This document shows, piece by piece, positions 19,009 through 26,641 of a stretch of 64,000 nt of DNA. This stretch comes from Methanosphaerula palustris E1-9c. Lineage in GTDB: Archaea; Halobacteriota; Methanomicrobia; Methanomicrobiales; Methanospirillaceae. Below the pieces are notes generated by a model. It saw only the letters and a list, made by a program, of their open reading frames with translations, did not search any database and had not been told where the DNA came from. Each line of letters begins with the position of its first letter. Position 1 is the first letter of the stretch. The position numbers were made by a program, and so were the translations under genes. Where the stretch lies: the NCBI RefSeq assembly GCF_000021965.1, contig NC_011832.1, forward strand, positions 992,001 to 1,056,000, given 5' to 3'.

Positions 19009-19014
19009 TCCAAA

Positions 19015-19032
19015 CCTTCCTTCTTTTTTGGA
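19015..19032 (+). terminator. T-rich putative terminator after the SIMPL gene
   Basis: A pyrimidine-rich stretch with six consecutive T residues starts shortly after the stop codon at 19008. Archaeal RNA polymerase ends transcription at such T tracts without needing a hairpin. Only composition and position support the call. Confidence 0.4.
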
Positions 19033-19168
19033 ATCGTCTGGTGCTCTGGTGTTCGCTCATCGTATGAGGCGTAGGTGATCGGTCCTGGGATAAGACCTTA
19101 TCGTGCCTGATAATGACCCTCGGCGGGAGTGCGGAACTTATTTTCAGAATGGAAACAGAGTATGATTG

Positions 19169-19507
19169 ATGGTCTTTCAGTCGCTTCTGTTATTTCTCGT
19201 CGCTGGGGTATGTGAAATTGGGGGAGGGTACCTGATCTGGCTCTGTCTGCGGGAGGGCAGGGGCATTGAATATGCGGTGCTCGGTGCGATCATACTCGTG
19301 CTCTATGGGATCATTCCGACATTGCAGGCCTCAAATTTCGGGAGAATATATGCAGCATATGGAGGAATTTTTATCGCACTTGCACTGCTCTGGGGGTGGC
19401 AGATCGATCACGTCGTACCGGATCGGTTTGACATCATCGGCGCCGCAGTCGCTCTGATCGGTGTCTTCATCATTATGTACTGGCCACGGACTGCAGCCAT
19501 CGTTTGA
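19169..19507 (+). CDS. UPF0060 (YnfA-like) small membrane protein
   Basis: A 112-residue protein with four hydrophobic helices. The family signature CEIGGGYLIW is near residues 16-25, and RIYAAYGGIFI and DRFDIIGAAVALIGV follow. YnfA proteins belong to the drug/metabolite transporter superfamily; function in archaea is not established. ATG 19169 is used rather than the TTG one codon earlier. Nothing around it suggests a substrate. Confidence 0.92.
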   Translation: MVFQSLLLFLVAGVCEIGGGYLIWLCLREGRGIEYAVLGAIILVLYGIIPTLQASNFGRIYAAYGGIFIALALLWGWQIDHVVPDRFDIIGAAVALIGVFIIMYWPRTAAIV

Positions 19508-19640
19508 CCTTTTCTCCCGATTTTTGAAGATGCCAACCCGGGGATGAATCTGCTCATCTTTCATCATCATGGCCTGAATTCAGAGAATAGTGAGGCATAT
19601 CTGGATTGTCCTTCTGAAGAGAGGAAAGGAAAAAAAATTA

Positions 19641-20615
19641 TTAAAAAACGGGTTCCCTGAGTGGGATCAGGGAGAGGTAGAGCGTGATCGAGTGGACTCG
19701 CGGATCAGACCTGACATGCTCGATCGTGCAGGTGATCCCAAGTCCTTCTGCGAGGATGCAGGCGATGAGGCTGCATATCGGGCAGGGGTAGATCTTGCAG
19801 CAGGTTGGGAAATCGTCCTTGATATCTGTGCAGATCGACATCAGCCGGAAATTGTGCAGTTCTATCAGGATGAACCCTTCCTTTCGCACGGCATCCACGG
19901 TGTCCGCGATCTCGATCACATCCTCACAGATCTCTTTGATCGCCACCAGTAACGCCTCCTCTTTGACGGGGAGCCGCAGGTCGTACGACTTTCTGAGCAT
20001 CTGAAGGAGCGGGTACCCGCTCGGGACCATGAACTGTCCCCGGACCTGTTCGCCATTGATGCAGGTCACGACCGCCTTGGACGGAGCCGGCTTCTCCACC
20101 GACTCTGGAACGAACTGCATCACACTGCTCCCCTCCTTTTCAGGGGGAATATAATACGAGACTGCGTCCTCCCGCATTCGCCGACAGTCATGCTCGTCTG
20201 AGACAGCCAGCGCTTTCTGCATCATCTCTGACGAGATCCCCTGCGAGTTGTTCAGCACGATCGCACCAATGAAGACCGATACGACTCCGAGCAACGAGGT
20301 AGCGATGATCAACACCTGCTCCAGCGGGATGTACGATCCGATCAGCGGAATGCTGATCCCGGGAAGGCCTGTGATGAATTGCTCAAAGAAGAGCGCAATG
20401 AAGAGGAATGCTCCGAAGAACCGAACCAACAGCAGTTTTTTTGCATACCTTGGTTTCGAGTAGATCGGAGTGATCAGGATCGCTACCACCATCAGCCCGA
20501 GCAGCCCGAGGACGAAATAGATCTCAGAATTGACATTGCCTGATATGATCATCAGCACAATGACAAGGAGCAACCAGCCAAGGAGCCCGCTGACTGCAAG
20601 GAAACGTTTCTTCAT
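19641..20615 (-). CDS. Four-helix membrane protein with cysteine-rich cytoplasmic C-terminus
   Basis: A 324-residue protein I cannot assign. Four hydrophobic segments occupy about residues 7-50, 63-83 and 100-122. The remaining 200 residues are soluble and end in a cysteine-dense stretch (one Cys, then CC, then CPIC, Cys and Cys within about 35 residues) shortly before the C-terminus. The CPIC segment resembles the cysteine end of V4R-type ligand-binding domains, but the match is only by eye. It could bind a metal or a cluster. A T-rich run follows the stop on the minus strand. It sits downstream of, and in the same direction as, the HTH-PAS gene. Confidence 0.72.
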   Translation of the reverse strand: MKKRFLAVSGLLGWLLLVIVLMIISGNVNSEIYFVLGLLGLMVVAILITPIYSKPRYAKKLLLVRFFGAFLFIALFFEQFITGLPGISIPLIGSYIPLEQVLIIATSLLGVVSVFIGAIVLNNSQGISSEMMQKALAVSDEHDCRRMREDAVSYYIPPEKEGSSVMQFVPESVEKPAPSKAVVTCINGEQVRGQFMVPSGYPLLQMLRKSYDLRLPVKEEALLVAIKEICEDVIEIADTVDAVRKEGFILIELHNFRLMSICTDIKDDFPTCCKIYPCPICSLIACILAEGLGITCTIEHVRSDPRVHSITLYLSLIPLREPVF

Positions 20616-20698
20616 TTTGGGTACTTATAATCCGAGCCCTGGAGGTATAATAATATCGAACCCAAAAAAAGAGAGGATAGAACGGTGGAAACTGCCGA

Positions 20699-22036
20699 CT
20701 AAACCCAGAGAAGTTTACCCTGGATTCCAACGATCGTAGTTCCTGACATCTTCGGTACCAGGTTGATCATCATGGGAATCACAGAACCGTCCTTTTTGAT
20801 CAGATGAAGTTCGATCCCTTCGATCTCCTCGCCGGCATGCATCAGCCTGAAGAATTCGTTCGAGAGCGGGATCTCAGCTTCCTGGATGAGATCGCTGATC
20901 ATTCGTCCCCTGACCTCTTCCAACGAATACGATGTGATTCTTTCGAAAGAGGGGGATACCTGCGTGATCTTTCCCTCAGGGTCGAGCCCGAAGAGCAGGT
21001 CCAGTGACCGCTCTGCGATCTCTCTGGTCCGCTGTACACTGGTAAAGACCACCTCATCGACCCTTTTCTGTTCGGCGAGTGCCTCCTCGACTCTCCTCCG
21101 TTCAGAGATGTCTTCGTAGGTGATGTAATGATTCTGGTCCGAGAGTCTGACCGTCCGGAAGATCACCTCCTTCACCTCGCCGGATCTGGTGGTGACCTGG
21201 AAGAGCCGCGGACTGATCGGCCTCTCCCCTGCCTGTTCGATATCGGTGATCCAGGCATGGATCACCTGCTTCCGATAGGTCTCGTCGGGGTACGCAGCAC
21301 TGAACCAGTCCCTCCCACTGGTGATCTCATCCCTGGTATACCCGAAGACTTCGGTGAACTTGCTGTTGATGAACAGATACGTACCGTGCGGATCGATGAT
21401 CGAGATCGGGTATGGTGAGACCTCGACCATCTCCCGAAACCGCTGTTCACTCTCCTTCAGAGCAATCTCTGCTCGTTTCTGGCTGGTGATCTCTTCGAGG
21501 ATGATGGTGACCCCCGGAGTACCATCATCGAAGACCGTCGATATCAGTTTCACCCGGAAGAAGAGATCTCCATCCTCCTGTGTGTACTGGACCTCCAGCA
21601 TCACCTCCTTCTTCGTGAAGGTCTCCTGGATCTTATCCATGATAATCTGTTCGGAGACGATCGGTATCACCGTCTCTTCGAGCGTCTTTCCCAGGTAATA
21701 GTCCCGGTCCTCCTTGAGAAATACGAGGAACCGGTCGTTGATCTGGATCACCCGGAGTCCGCTGTCCAGCACCAGAATAAATTCAGATGTATGGTTCAGC
21801 ATGGCTCCGAGCGGGACTCTTTGAGAGAGAAAATAGACCTTGGCAGGGCCGAAGGTCCGCATCTCAACCTGTCCGGATATTGAGAGGATGTCCAGGTACT
21901 TGGCGACAGAGTTCCTGTTCATCTTCAACTTGTGTGAGATGTCGGTGACGGACATCCCTTTTGGGTTGTTTTTGAGGATGCTCTTGATCTGGGAAAGGAG
22001 ATCAAACGAGACAATCGTCCCCTCGTCGGATGGCAT
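20699..22036 (-). CDS. HTH-PAS sensor-regulator with three PAS domains and no kinase
   Basis: A 445-residue protein. Residues 10-70 form a winged helix-turn-helix (MSVTDISHKLKMNRNSVAKYLDIL). Three PAS domains follow, at about 75-190, 195-315 and 340-445; the second has the typical GYTRDEI segment. There is no histidine kinase or output domain after them, so this is likely a one-component transcription regulator controlled by PAS ligands. Such HTH-PAS proteins are common in Methanomicrobiales. Its target may be itself or the membrane protein downstream; this is not shown by the sequence. Confidence 0.85.
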   Translation of the reverse strand: MPSDEGTIVSFDLLSQIKSILKNNPKGMSVTDISHKLKMNRNSVAKYLDILSISGQVEMRTFGPAKVYFLSQRVPLGAMLNHTSEFILVLDSGLRVIQINDRFLVFLKEDRDYYLGKTLEETVIPIVSEQIIMDKIQETFTKKEVMLEVQYTQEDGDLFFRVKLISTVFDDGTPGVTIILEEITSQKRAEIALKESEQRFREMVEVSPYPISIIDPHGTYLFINSKFTEVFGYTRDEITSGRDWFSAAYPDETYRKQVIHAWITDIEQAGERPISPRLFQVTTRSGEVKEVIFRTVRLSDQNHYITYEDISERRRVEEALAEQKRVDEVVFTSVQRTREIAERSLDLLFGLDPEGKITQVSPSFERITSYSLEEVRGRMISDLIQEAEIPLSNEFFRLMHAGEEIEGIELHLIKKDGSVIPMMINLVPKMSGTTIVGIQGKLLWV

Positions 22037-22294
22037 TGCTCTTCAAATAAGCGTTCTGGTATTAAATAGTTCTGCTCTGCACTGCACCAAGACTGTGCAG
22101 ATCCGCCATTCAGATGGGTCTTTTCTTTTCATCGGTTCCAAAACCCTCTCTCCGGATGGAATAGAATTCTGATGGTGAGGTATGAAACAGACTGAAATGC
22201 TGGTTTGTCTGGTATGATACCCAGGTAGGAGGGAAATAATCTCTAGTTGATCAACAGTTTTATTACTGGAGAAACCAAATTTTCTGGGTTAAAA

Positions 22295-22368
22295 GGGCCC
22301 GTGGTCTAGTTGGTTATGACGTCGCCCTTACACGGCGAAGATCGCCGGTTCGAATCCGGCCGAGCCCA
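22295..22368 (+). tRNA. tRNA-Val (anticodon TAC)
   Basis: All four arms fold. The D stem is GTC/GAC, the anticodon stem TCGCC/GGCGA with loop CTTACAC (anticodon TAC), and the T stem GCCGG/CCGGC with loop TTCGAAT. The discriminator is A; the 3' CCA is not encoded. The acceptor stem has one C-A mismatch at position 5:68 (22299 with 22363), where a C-G pair is expected. A T/A-rich stretch at 22255-22266 is placed where a TATA box would be. Confidence in the tRNA is high; the mismatch should be verified. Confidence 0.95.
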
Positions 22369-22526
22369 TTCTTTGTTCTTTTCATCAATATGAGTATGTT
22401 GTTCCAATCCTTTCTGTCGTGTGACGTGTTATGTTCGTTATAGGATCGACCCAGCTGGTCTGGTTGATGTCACACGCCTGATATAGTTCCTGCTGGAGAA
22501 GAAGAGATCGTTGTGGGTTTTCCTGA

Positions 22527-22793
22527 TCATCCGATGATGTTCATCATCGATCGGTAGCCCTCACCAGAGTGGTCGTCACACCTGACCGCGGTGACCTGTT
22601 TGAGGTCCACCTCGTTCGTGGCGCGCTCGCGCATGCAGTAGGCCCGCGCCGGCGAGGTGACCCAGGCGTTCTTCAATTGGAATGCCCGTGAGTGGACACA
22701 GAATCGGCATCGGTCCAGGGTCACTTTTTCAGTATCGGTGCACTGGACCTGCTTGTCTTGCACTGGAAGTTCACGCATCGTCTGTTCCGTCAT
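22527..22793 (-). CDS. Hypothetical cysteine-containing protein, 88 residues
   Basis: I do not recognise the family. It has six cysteines or metal-ligand-like residues, including CRFC near residues 29-32 and a C-terminal CDDH, which suggests metal or cluster binding. Its start overlaps the end of the YkgJ-like gene, so the two are translationally coupled. ATG 22793 or the internal ATG 22778 could be the start. Confidence 0.65.
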   Translation of the reverse strand: MTEQTMRELPVQDKQVQCTDTEKVTLDRCRFCVHSRAFQLKNAWVTSPARAYCMRERATNEVDLKQVTAVRCDDHSGEGYRSMMNIIG

Positions 22794-23262
22794 AGATCTT
22801 CACCTGGTATCCTGCTCTTCTGAGTATCGTTCCGGCCTGCTGCCGCCATGTCCCGTCGTCCTGTGATGTGAGGGGTCTGATCTGCTGCTCCCAGCAGGCC
22901 AGAAGCTCCGGGTTGATTGTCGACAGTGAACGTCTGCCACTGACCTTTCCGATCCGTTCTCCCTGCTGGTTGGCGATCTGCATCGCGATGCACTGGTACT
23001 CCCTGCACCACCGTGGACGGGTCGTGTACACGGTACAGAGTGCACCGCCCTCTCCATCCGCAAGGAACGGACAGATCCCGGACTCTATCGGTTCGTCCTC
23101 ATCTGGCAGGGAGAAGCCAGGGTCGAGATGGACCAGCGATCGCTCGCCGGTCAACCGAAACCTGCAGTAGCAGTCCTTTGCTCCCAGTCGCCGCTCGATC
23201 TCGATCTGCGGACCGATCGCCCTGCAACAGTTGCCACACCTCGTGCAGACGAAGACTGCCAT
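22771..23262 (-). CDS. YkgJ-type cysteine-cluster protein
   Basis: A 163-residue member of the YkgJ (Fe-S or zinc cluster) family. The N-terminus has CTRCGNCC at residues 6-13; later conserved cysteines are in GICPFL, CTVYTTRPRWC and EYQC. Proteins with this layout are thought to bind an iron-sulfur or zinc centre and often sit with enzymes or methyltransferases; the substrate is unknown. It overlaps a second small cysteine protein downstream, which may be its partner. The ABC exporter upstream runs the other way. Confidence 0.88.
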   Translation of the reverse strand: MAVFVCTRCGNCCRAIGPQIEIERRLGAKDCYCRFRLTGERSLVHLDPGFSLPDEDEPIESGICPFLADGEGGALCTVYTTRPRWCREYQCIAMQIANQQGERIGKVSGRRSLSTINPELLACWEQQIRPLTSQDDGTWRQQAGTILRRAGYQVKIYDGTDDA

Positions 23263-23382
23263 GAATCATCTGTATATCGCTGCTCTGGTTTCAAGGCTTT
23301 GTCCAGGCCAGAGGCTGTCGGCCGTTTGTCGATCGACACGAAAGAAAGATGTACTCGATCTGCTCATAGAATCTGTAGTCGG

Positions 23383-24300
23383 GTGAAGATCATCGGCGCT
23401 GTTATTGTTGCAGAGGATCTGCTCAAAAAGTTTGGAGAGGCCGTGGCTGTAGACAGGATCTCGTTCACCGTGCAGGAGGGGGAGGTCTTTGGGGTGCTCG
23501 GACCCAACGGGGCCGGCAAGACGACGACGATGCGGATGGTCGAATGCATCTCCCCACGGTCAGGCGGGAACCTCTCGATCTTTGGGATGGATCCGGTGAA
23601 GGATCAGCGGCAGATCCGGGCAATGCTCGGAGTTGTCCCGCAGGAGAACAACCTGGACGGCGAACTATCGGTCTATGACAACCTGCTGATGTACTCCCGG
23701 TTCTTCGATATCCCGAAGAGAAAGGCTGCAGAACGGGTCGAGGAACTGCTCGATTTCATGCAACTGAAGGAGAAACGGGACATGGTGATCGAGACTCTCT
23801 CGGGGGGGATGAAACGGCGGCTGATCCTTGCCCGGGCGCTGGTCAACGAACCGAAACTGATCGTCCTGGACGAACCGACCACCGGTCTCGACCCCCAGGC
23901 CCGGAACCTGATCTGGGAGAAACTCCATACCCTGCAGAGAGAAGGGGTGACGATCCTTCTCTCGACCCATTACCTTGACGAGGCCGCCCGATTCTGTGAT
24001 CGGCTGATCATCATGCACCATGGCGGAATCCTGGTCGAAGGACCGCCTGCCTCGATCGTCAGCGCCTCCATGGGCAGTCATCTGGTCGAGACCAGGGCCC
24101 TGCCGGTTGTGCTCGCCTGTCTCGATCAGCAGGACCTGGTATACGACCAGGTCGGCGAGGCTGTCTTCATCTCCACTGAGAAGCCCGACGAGGTAACCGG
24201 CCTGCTACTGGCTACCTGCGGTCCGCTGGAGATTGCCGTCCGGCGACCGACCCTTGAGGACGTCTTTCTGAAACTGACCGGTAGGGGGCTGGTGGATTGA
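23383..24300 (+). CDS. ABC exporter ATP-binding protein (ABC-2/DrrA-like)
   Basis: A 305-residue ATPase. Walker A is GPNGAGKTT, the Q-loop lies in VVPQENNLDGELS, the signature is TLSGGMKRRL, Walker B is LIVLDEPTTGLD, and the H-loop is in LLSTHYLDEA. A C-terminal extension of about 80 residues typifies DrrA/NodI-type drug or polysaccharide exporters. The GTG start at 23383 leads to the expected N-terminus; the longer open frame from 23128 is the antisense of the YkgJ gene. Its stop codon overlaps the ATG of the permease gene. It pumps an unknown substrate. Confidence 0.92.
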   Translation: MKIIGAVIVAEDLLKKFGEAVAVDRISFTVQEGEVFGVLGPNGAGKTTTMRMVECISPRSGGNLSIFGMDPVKDQRQIRAMLGVVPQENNLDGELSVYDNLLMYSRFFDIPKRKAAERVEELLDFMQLKEKRDMVIETLSGGMKRRLILARALVNEPKLIVLDEPTTGLDPQARNLIWEKLHTLQREGVTILLSTHYLDEAARFCDRLIIMHHGGILVEGPPASIVSASMGSHLVETRALPVVLACLDQQDLVYDQVGEAVFISTEKPDEVTGLLLATCGPLEIAVRRPTLEDVFLKLTGRGLVD

Positions 24301-25082
24301 TGGAACTCCTTTCGCTCCCTTCGGTCTCGCACCGGGTCTGGACGGTTCTGTATAGAAACGTCCTGGTCTTCATGAAGACCTGGAAGGTGAACGTCTTTCC
24401 GCCGCTGATCGAGCCGCTGGTCTTCATGGCCGCCCTCGGTTTCGGGGTCGGCAGTTATATCGGCGGGATCGAAGGAGTTTCATACGCCCGGTTCGTCGCC
24501 CCCGCGATCCTTGCGATCGCGATGATGAACTACTCGTTCTTTGAGTGCACCTACGGCTCGTTTGTCAGGATGTACTATGAGAAGACCTTCGACGCGATCA
24601 CCGCGACCCCAGTCACCCTTGAGGAGGTGATCGTCGGGGAGATCCTCTGGGGGGCGACCAGGTCTATGATCTATGTCGCAGCGATGCTGTTCGTCCTCGC
24701 CATCCTCGGTGTGCTGGCCCTCCCGATCTCCCTGGTGCTGATCCCGTTCGCATTTCTGGCAGGGCTGCTCTTCGGGTCGCTCGGGATGTGCTGCACCGCG
24801 CTCTCGCCGTCGATCGATACGCTGAACTATCCGTCGTTTCTCTTCATCACCCCGATGCTCCTTCTCGGTGGGACCTTCTTTGAGCTCTCGCTTCTCCCCC
24901 TCCCTCTGCAGTACCTGGCGTACGCGCTGCTGCCCCTGACTCACGTGGTGCTGATCAGCCGGGGTATTGCGCTCAACACGGCCGGTCCGGAGTTACTGCT
25001 CAGCCTCGCCTGGATCCTGGTGGTTACGGCCCTATTGCTCGTCGTCGCAGTGAACCTGATGAAGCGGCGGCTGATCGTCTGA
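24300..25082 (+). CDS. ABC-2 type exporter permease
   Basis: A 260-residue protein with six hydrophobic helices. The NodJ/DrrB family segment is recognisable (PLIEPLVFMAALGFGVGSYI and the FARMYYEKTFDAI-like VRMYYEKTFDAI), as is the GTFFELSLLPLPLQYLAYALPL-type region before the last helix. It forms a transporter with the ATPase whose stop codon it overlaps. The substrate is unknown; NodIJ and DrrAB relatives export lipooligosaccharides or drugs. Confidence 0.92.
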   Translation: MELLSLPSVSHRVWTVLYRNVLVFMKTWKVNVFPPLIEPLVFMAALGFGVGSYIGGIEGVSYARFVAPAILAIAMMNYSFFECTYGSFVRMYYEKTFDAITATPVTLEEVIVGEILWGATRSMIYVAAMLFVLAILGVLALPISLVLIPFAFLAGLLFGSLGMCCTALSPSIDTLNYPSFLFITPMLLLGGTFFELSLLPLPLQYLAYALLPLTHVVLISRGIALNTAGPELLLSLAWILVVTALLLVVAVNLMKRRLIV

Positions 25083-25163
25083 ATTGGTGAGGGGGAGGGG
25101 CACCTTTATCTCTGCTCTCTTCAAACCCTCCGGCGGTGAAACGATCAGAATGGAAGCGATACT

Positions 25164-25811
25164 TTGTTTATAGGTCATTTTGCAGTTGCATATCTACTGC
25201 TCGCACTCTTTCCGTCTGTCCCCCCGCTGGTATTGTTGATCGGGGTCTCTCTTCCCGACCTGCTCTGGCCGATCCTGGTCTTCTGTGGCGTCGAGAAGGT
25301 CGAGGTCGACCCGGTCTCTCCCCTCGTGAAGGACGTCTCGTTCCTGCACTACCCGTACTCTCACTCCCTGGCGATCGGGGGGCTGATCGCCTGCCTTCTC
25401 GGTGGAGTCGTGGCTTACCTCTTCACACCACTGGCCGGTGCCCTCTTCATCGCGGCTGCGATCTCACACTGGCTGCTCGATCTGGTCATGCATAAACAGG
25501 ACCTGCCGGTGCTGGGATTCGGGTCAGGGGACAAAAAACTCGGGTACGGACTCTGGAATAATCCACGGGCTGCATTTGCCTTTGAATTCCTCCTCTACGT
25601 GGTGGTCACGGTGATCGTTATGCCGATCGGGCTGATCGTACCGCTGCTGATCCTTGGAACCGTCTTTCATCTGCTCAATGCGAACTCATTCTTTGGGTTC
25701 ACTCCCAGAAGAGCGGGCCACTCGCCAAAGGTCGATGCGGCGATGGCACTGATCGGGTTTATTGCGTTCATCGTTCTCGCAAACACCGTGATCCTGTACG
25801 CCTGGTTCTGA
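25164..25811 (+). CDS. Integral membrane protein, metal-dependent hydrolase-like (DUF457/YdjM-like)
   Basis: A 215-residue membrane protein. The N-terminal FIGHFAVAYLL and the LPDLLWPIL, HYPYSHSL and SHWLLDLVMH segments give the conserved His and Asp residues of the YdjM/DUF457 family. Six hydrophobic segments can be counted. The start is TTG 25164; no ATG fits, and the His of FIGH must be at the beginning. Family function is not established. It converges with the TPR gene, with a strong hairpin between the two. Confidence 0.8.
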   Translation: MFIGHFAVAYLLLALFPSVPPLVLLIGVSLPDLLWPILVFCGVEKVEVDPVSPLVKDVSFLHYPYSHSLAIGGLIACLLGGVVAYLFTPLAGALFIAAAISHWLLDLVMHKQDLPVLGFGSGDKKLGYGLWNNPRAAFAFEFLLYVVVTVIVMPIGLIVPLLILGTVFHLLNANSFFGFTPRRAGHSPKVDAAMALIGFIAFIVLANTVILYAWF

Positions 25812-25828
25812 TCCGGAAAAAAGGGTTT

Positions 25829-25860
25829 CCGGGTGCTCTGCATCAGAGCACGGCACCCGG
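25829..25860. terminator. Bidirectional hairpin terminator between convergent genes
   Basis: The outer arms CCGGG/CCCGG and inner arms TGCTCTG/CAGAGCA close on a CAT loop, with a five-base bulge on the 3' side. A T run follows on the plus strand (25869-25874) and on the minus strand (the A run at 25817-25822). This suits termination for both the gene ending at 25811 and the one ending at 25877. Confidence 0.65.
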
Positions 25861-25876
25861 CACTCATTGTTTTTGT

Positions 25877-26317
25877 CTAGAACTTCCGTCTGAAGATGCC
25901 GAAGAGGCCGAGTGCCCCCAGGACGATCAGCGGCGAGACCGGTGACTTCTTTGTCGGTGTCACGGTTGGTATTCCTGCCGAGGCCTGTGCCATCTGTGTC
26001 TTGGCCGTATCCAGGTTGTGCTGAGCCGCCTTGTTCTGTGGATTGATCGAAAGTGCCGTCGTATAAGCATCGATCGCCTCTTGGTATTTTTTCTGATACA
26101 GGAGGGCGTTTCCTTTGAAGTAATAGATCTGATCGTTCTTCTGGTCCGTGGCAAGTGCCTGGTCATAGGCCTGAATGGCCTGATCATACTTCCCCTGGTC
26201 TGCGAGTTCCTGTCCCTTTAAAAACAGGTCTTCTGTCGTCTCTGCCATCACCGGCTGGATGACCAAGCAGGTCAGGAGTCCAACCAGCACCACTATGCCG
26301 ATAATTCCTTGCCTCAT
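25877..26317 (-). CDS. Secreted TPR protein with C-terminal membrane anchor
   Basis: A 146-residue protein. An N-terminal signal peptide ends near the VMAE site, residues about 27-105 hold two tetratricopeptide repeats (GKYDQAIQAYDQAL and KKYQEAIDAYTTAL), then comes a threonine/proline linker and a C-terminal hydrophobic helix followed by RRKF. That ending is like the archaeosortase/PGF-type tripartite signals, without their exact motif. It is likely attached to the outside of the membrane and to bind other proteins. ATG 26317 is preferred to a GTG one codon earlier. Confidence 0.85.
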   Translation of the reverse strand: MRQGIIGIVVLVGLLTCLVIQPVMAETTEDLFLKGQELADQGKYDQAIQAYDQALATDQKNDQIYYFKGNALLYQKKYQEAIDAYTTALSINPQNKAAQHNLDTAKTQMAQASAGIPTVTPTKKSPVSPLIVLGALGLFGIFRRKF

Positions 26318-26641
26318 CACCTCACTAGCTCCATTTTTCTCTACTTAAGGGTATGGTTTTATCGTACCCTCTCTTTCTATGATCCCCTGCGAGGGATCAT
26401 CCATCTTCCTCTGATGATCACTCAGATCCCGGTTCATCCCTCTTCACCTCTTGAAAAATACGCGATCCTCATGCCGAATGCTTGCCTGTTTTCACTATAC
26501 AAGGAATGCGGTCATTCGAAGAAGCCAATCGATCCATCTCGGTTCGTCTTTCTCTTGGGGGAGATTGATACAAAATGATGGATATTTTTAAACAATGTTT
26601 ACAGAATCACCAAAAAAAAGGATATCTGGTTGCTGAGTAAC
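26318..26641. other. Intergenic stretch with two inverted repeats upstream of the TPR gene
   Basis: No gene is supported. ATGATCCC (26379-26386) and GGGATCAT (26393-26400) form a perfect 8-base inverted repeat with a 6-base spacer. A smaller one, GGGTA (26349-26353) and TACCC (26365-26369), lies nearer the TPR gene start. Both would be in the leader or promoter of the TPR gene, which is read on the minus strand. A T-rich run just after 26642, on the minus strand, may end the SGNH-hydrolase transcript. Confidence 0.5.

Noticed and set aside
26309-26578. Plus-strand reading frame of 89 codons upstream of the TPR gene
   Set aside because: It runs over the two inverted repeats and the promoter region and has no resemblance to a protein family.
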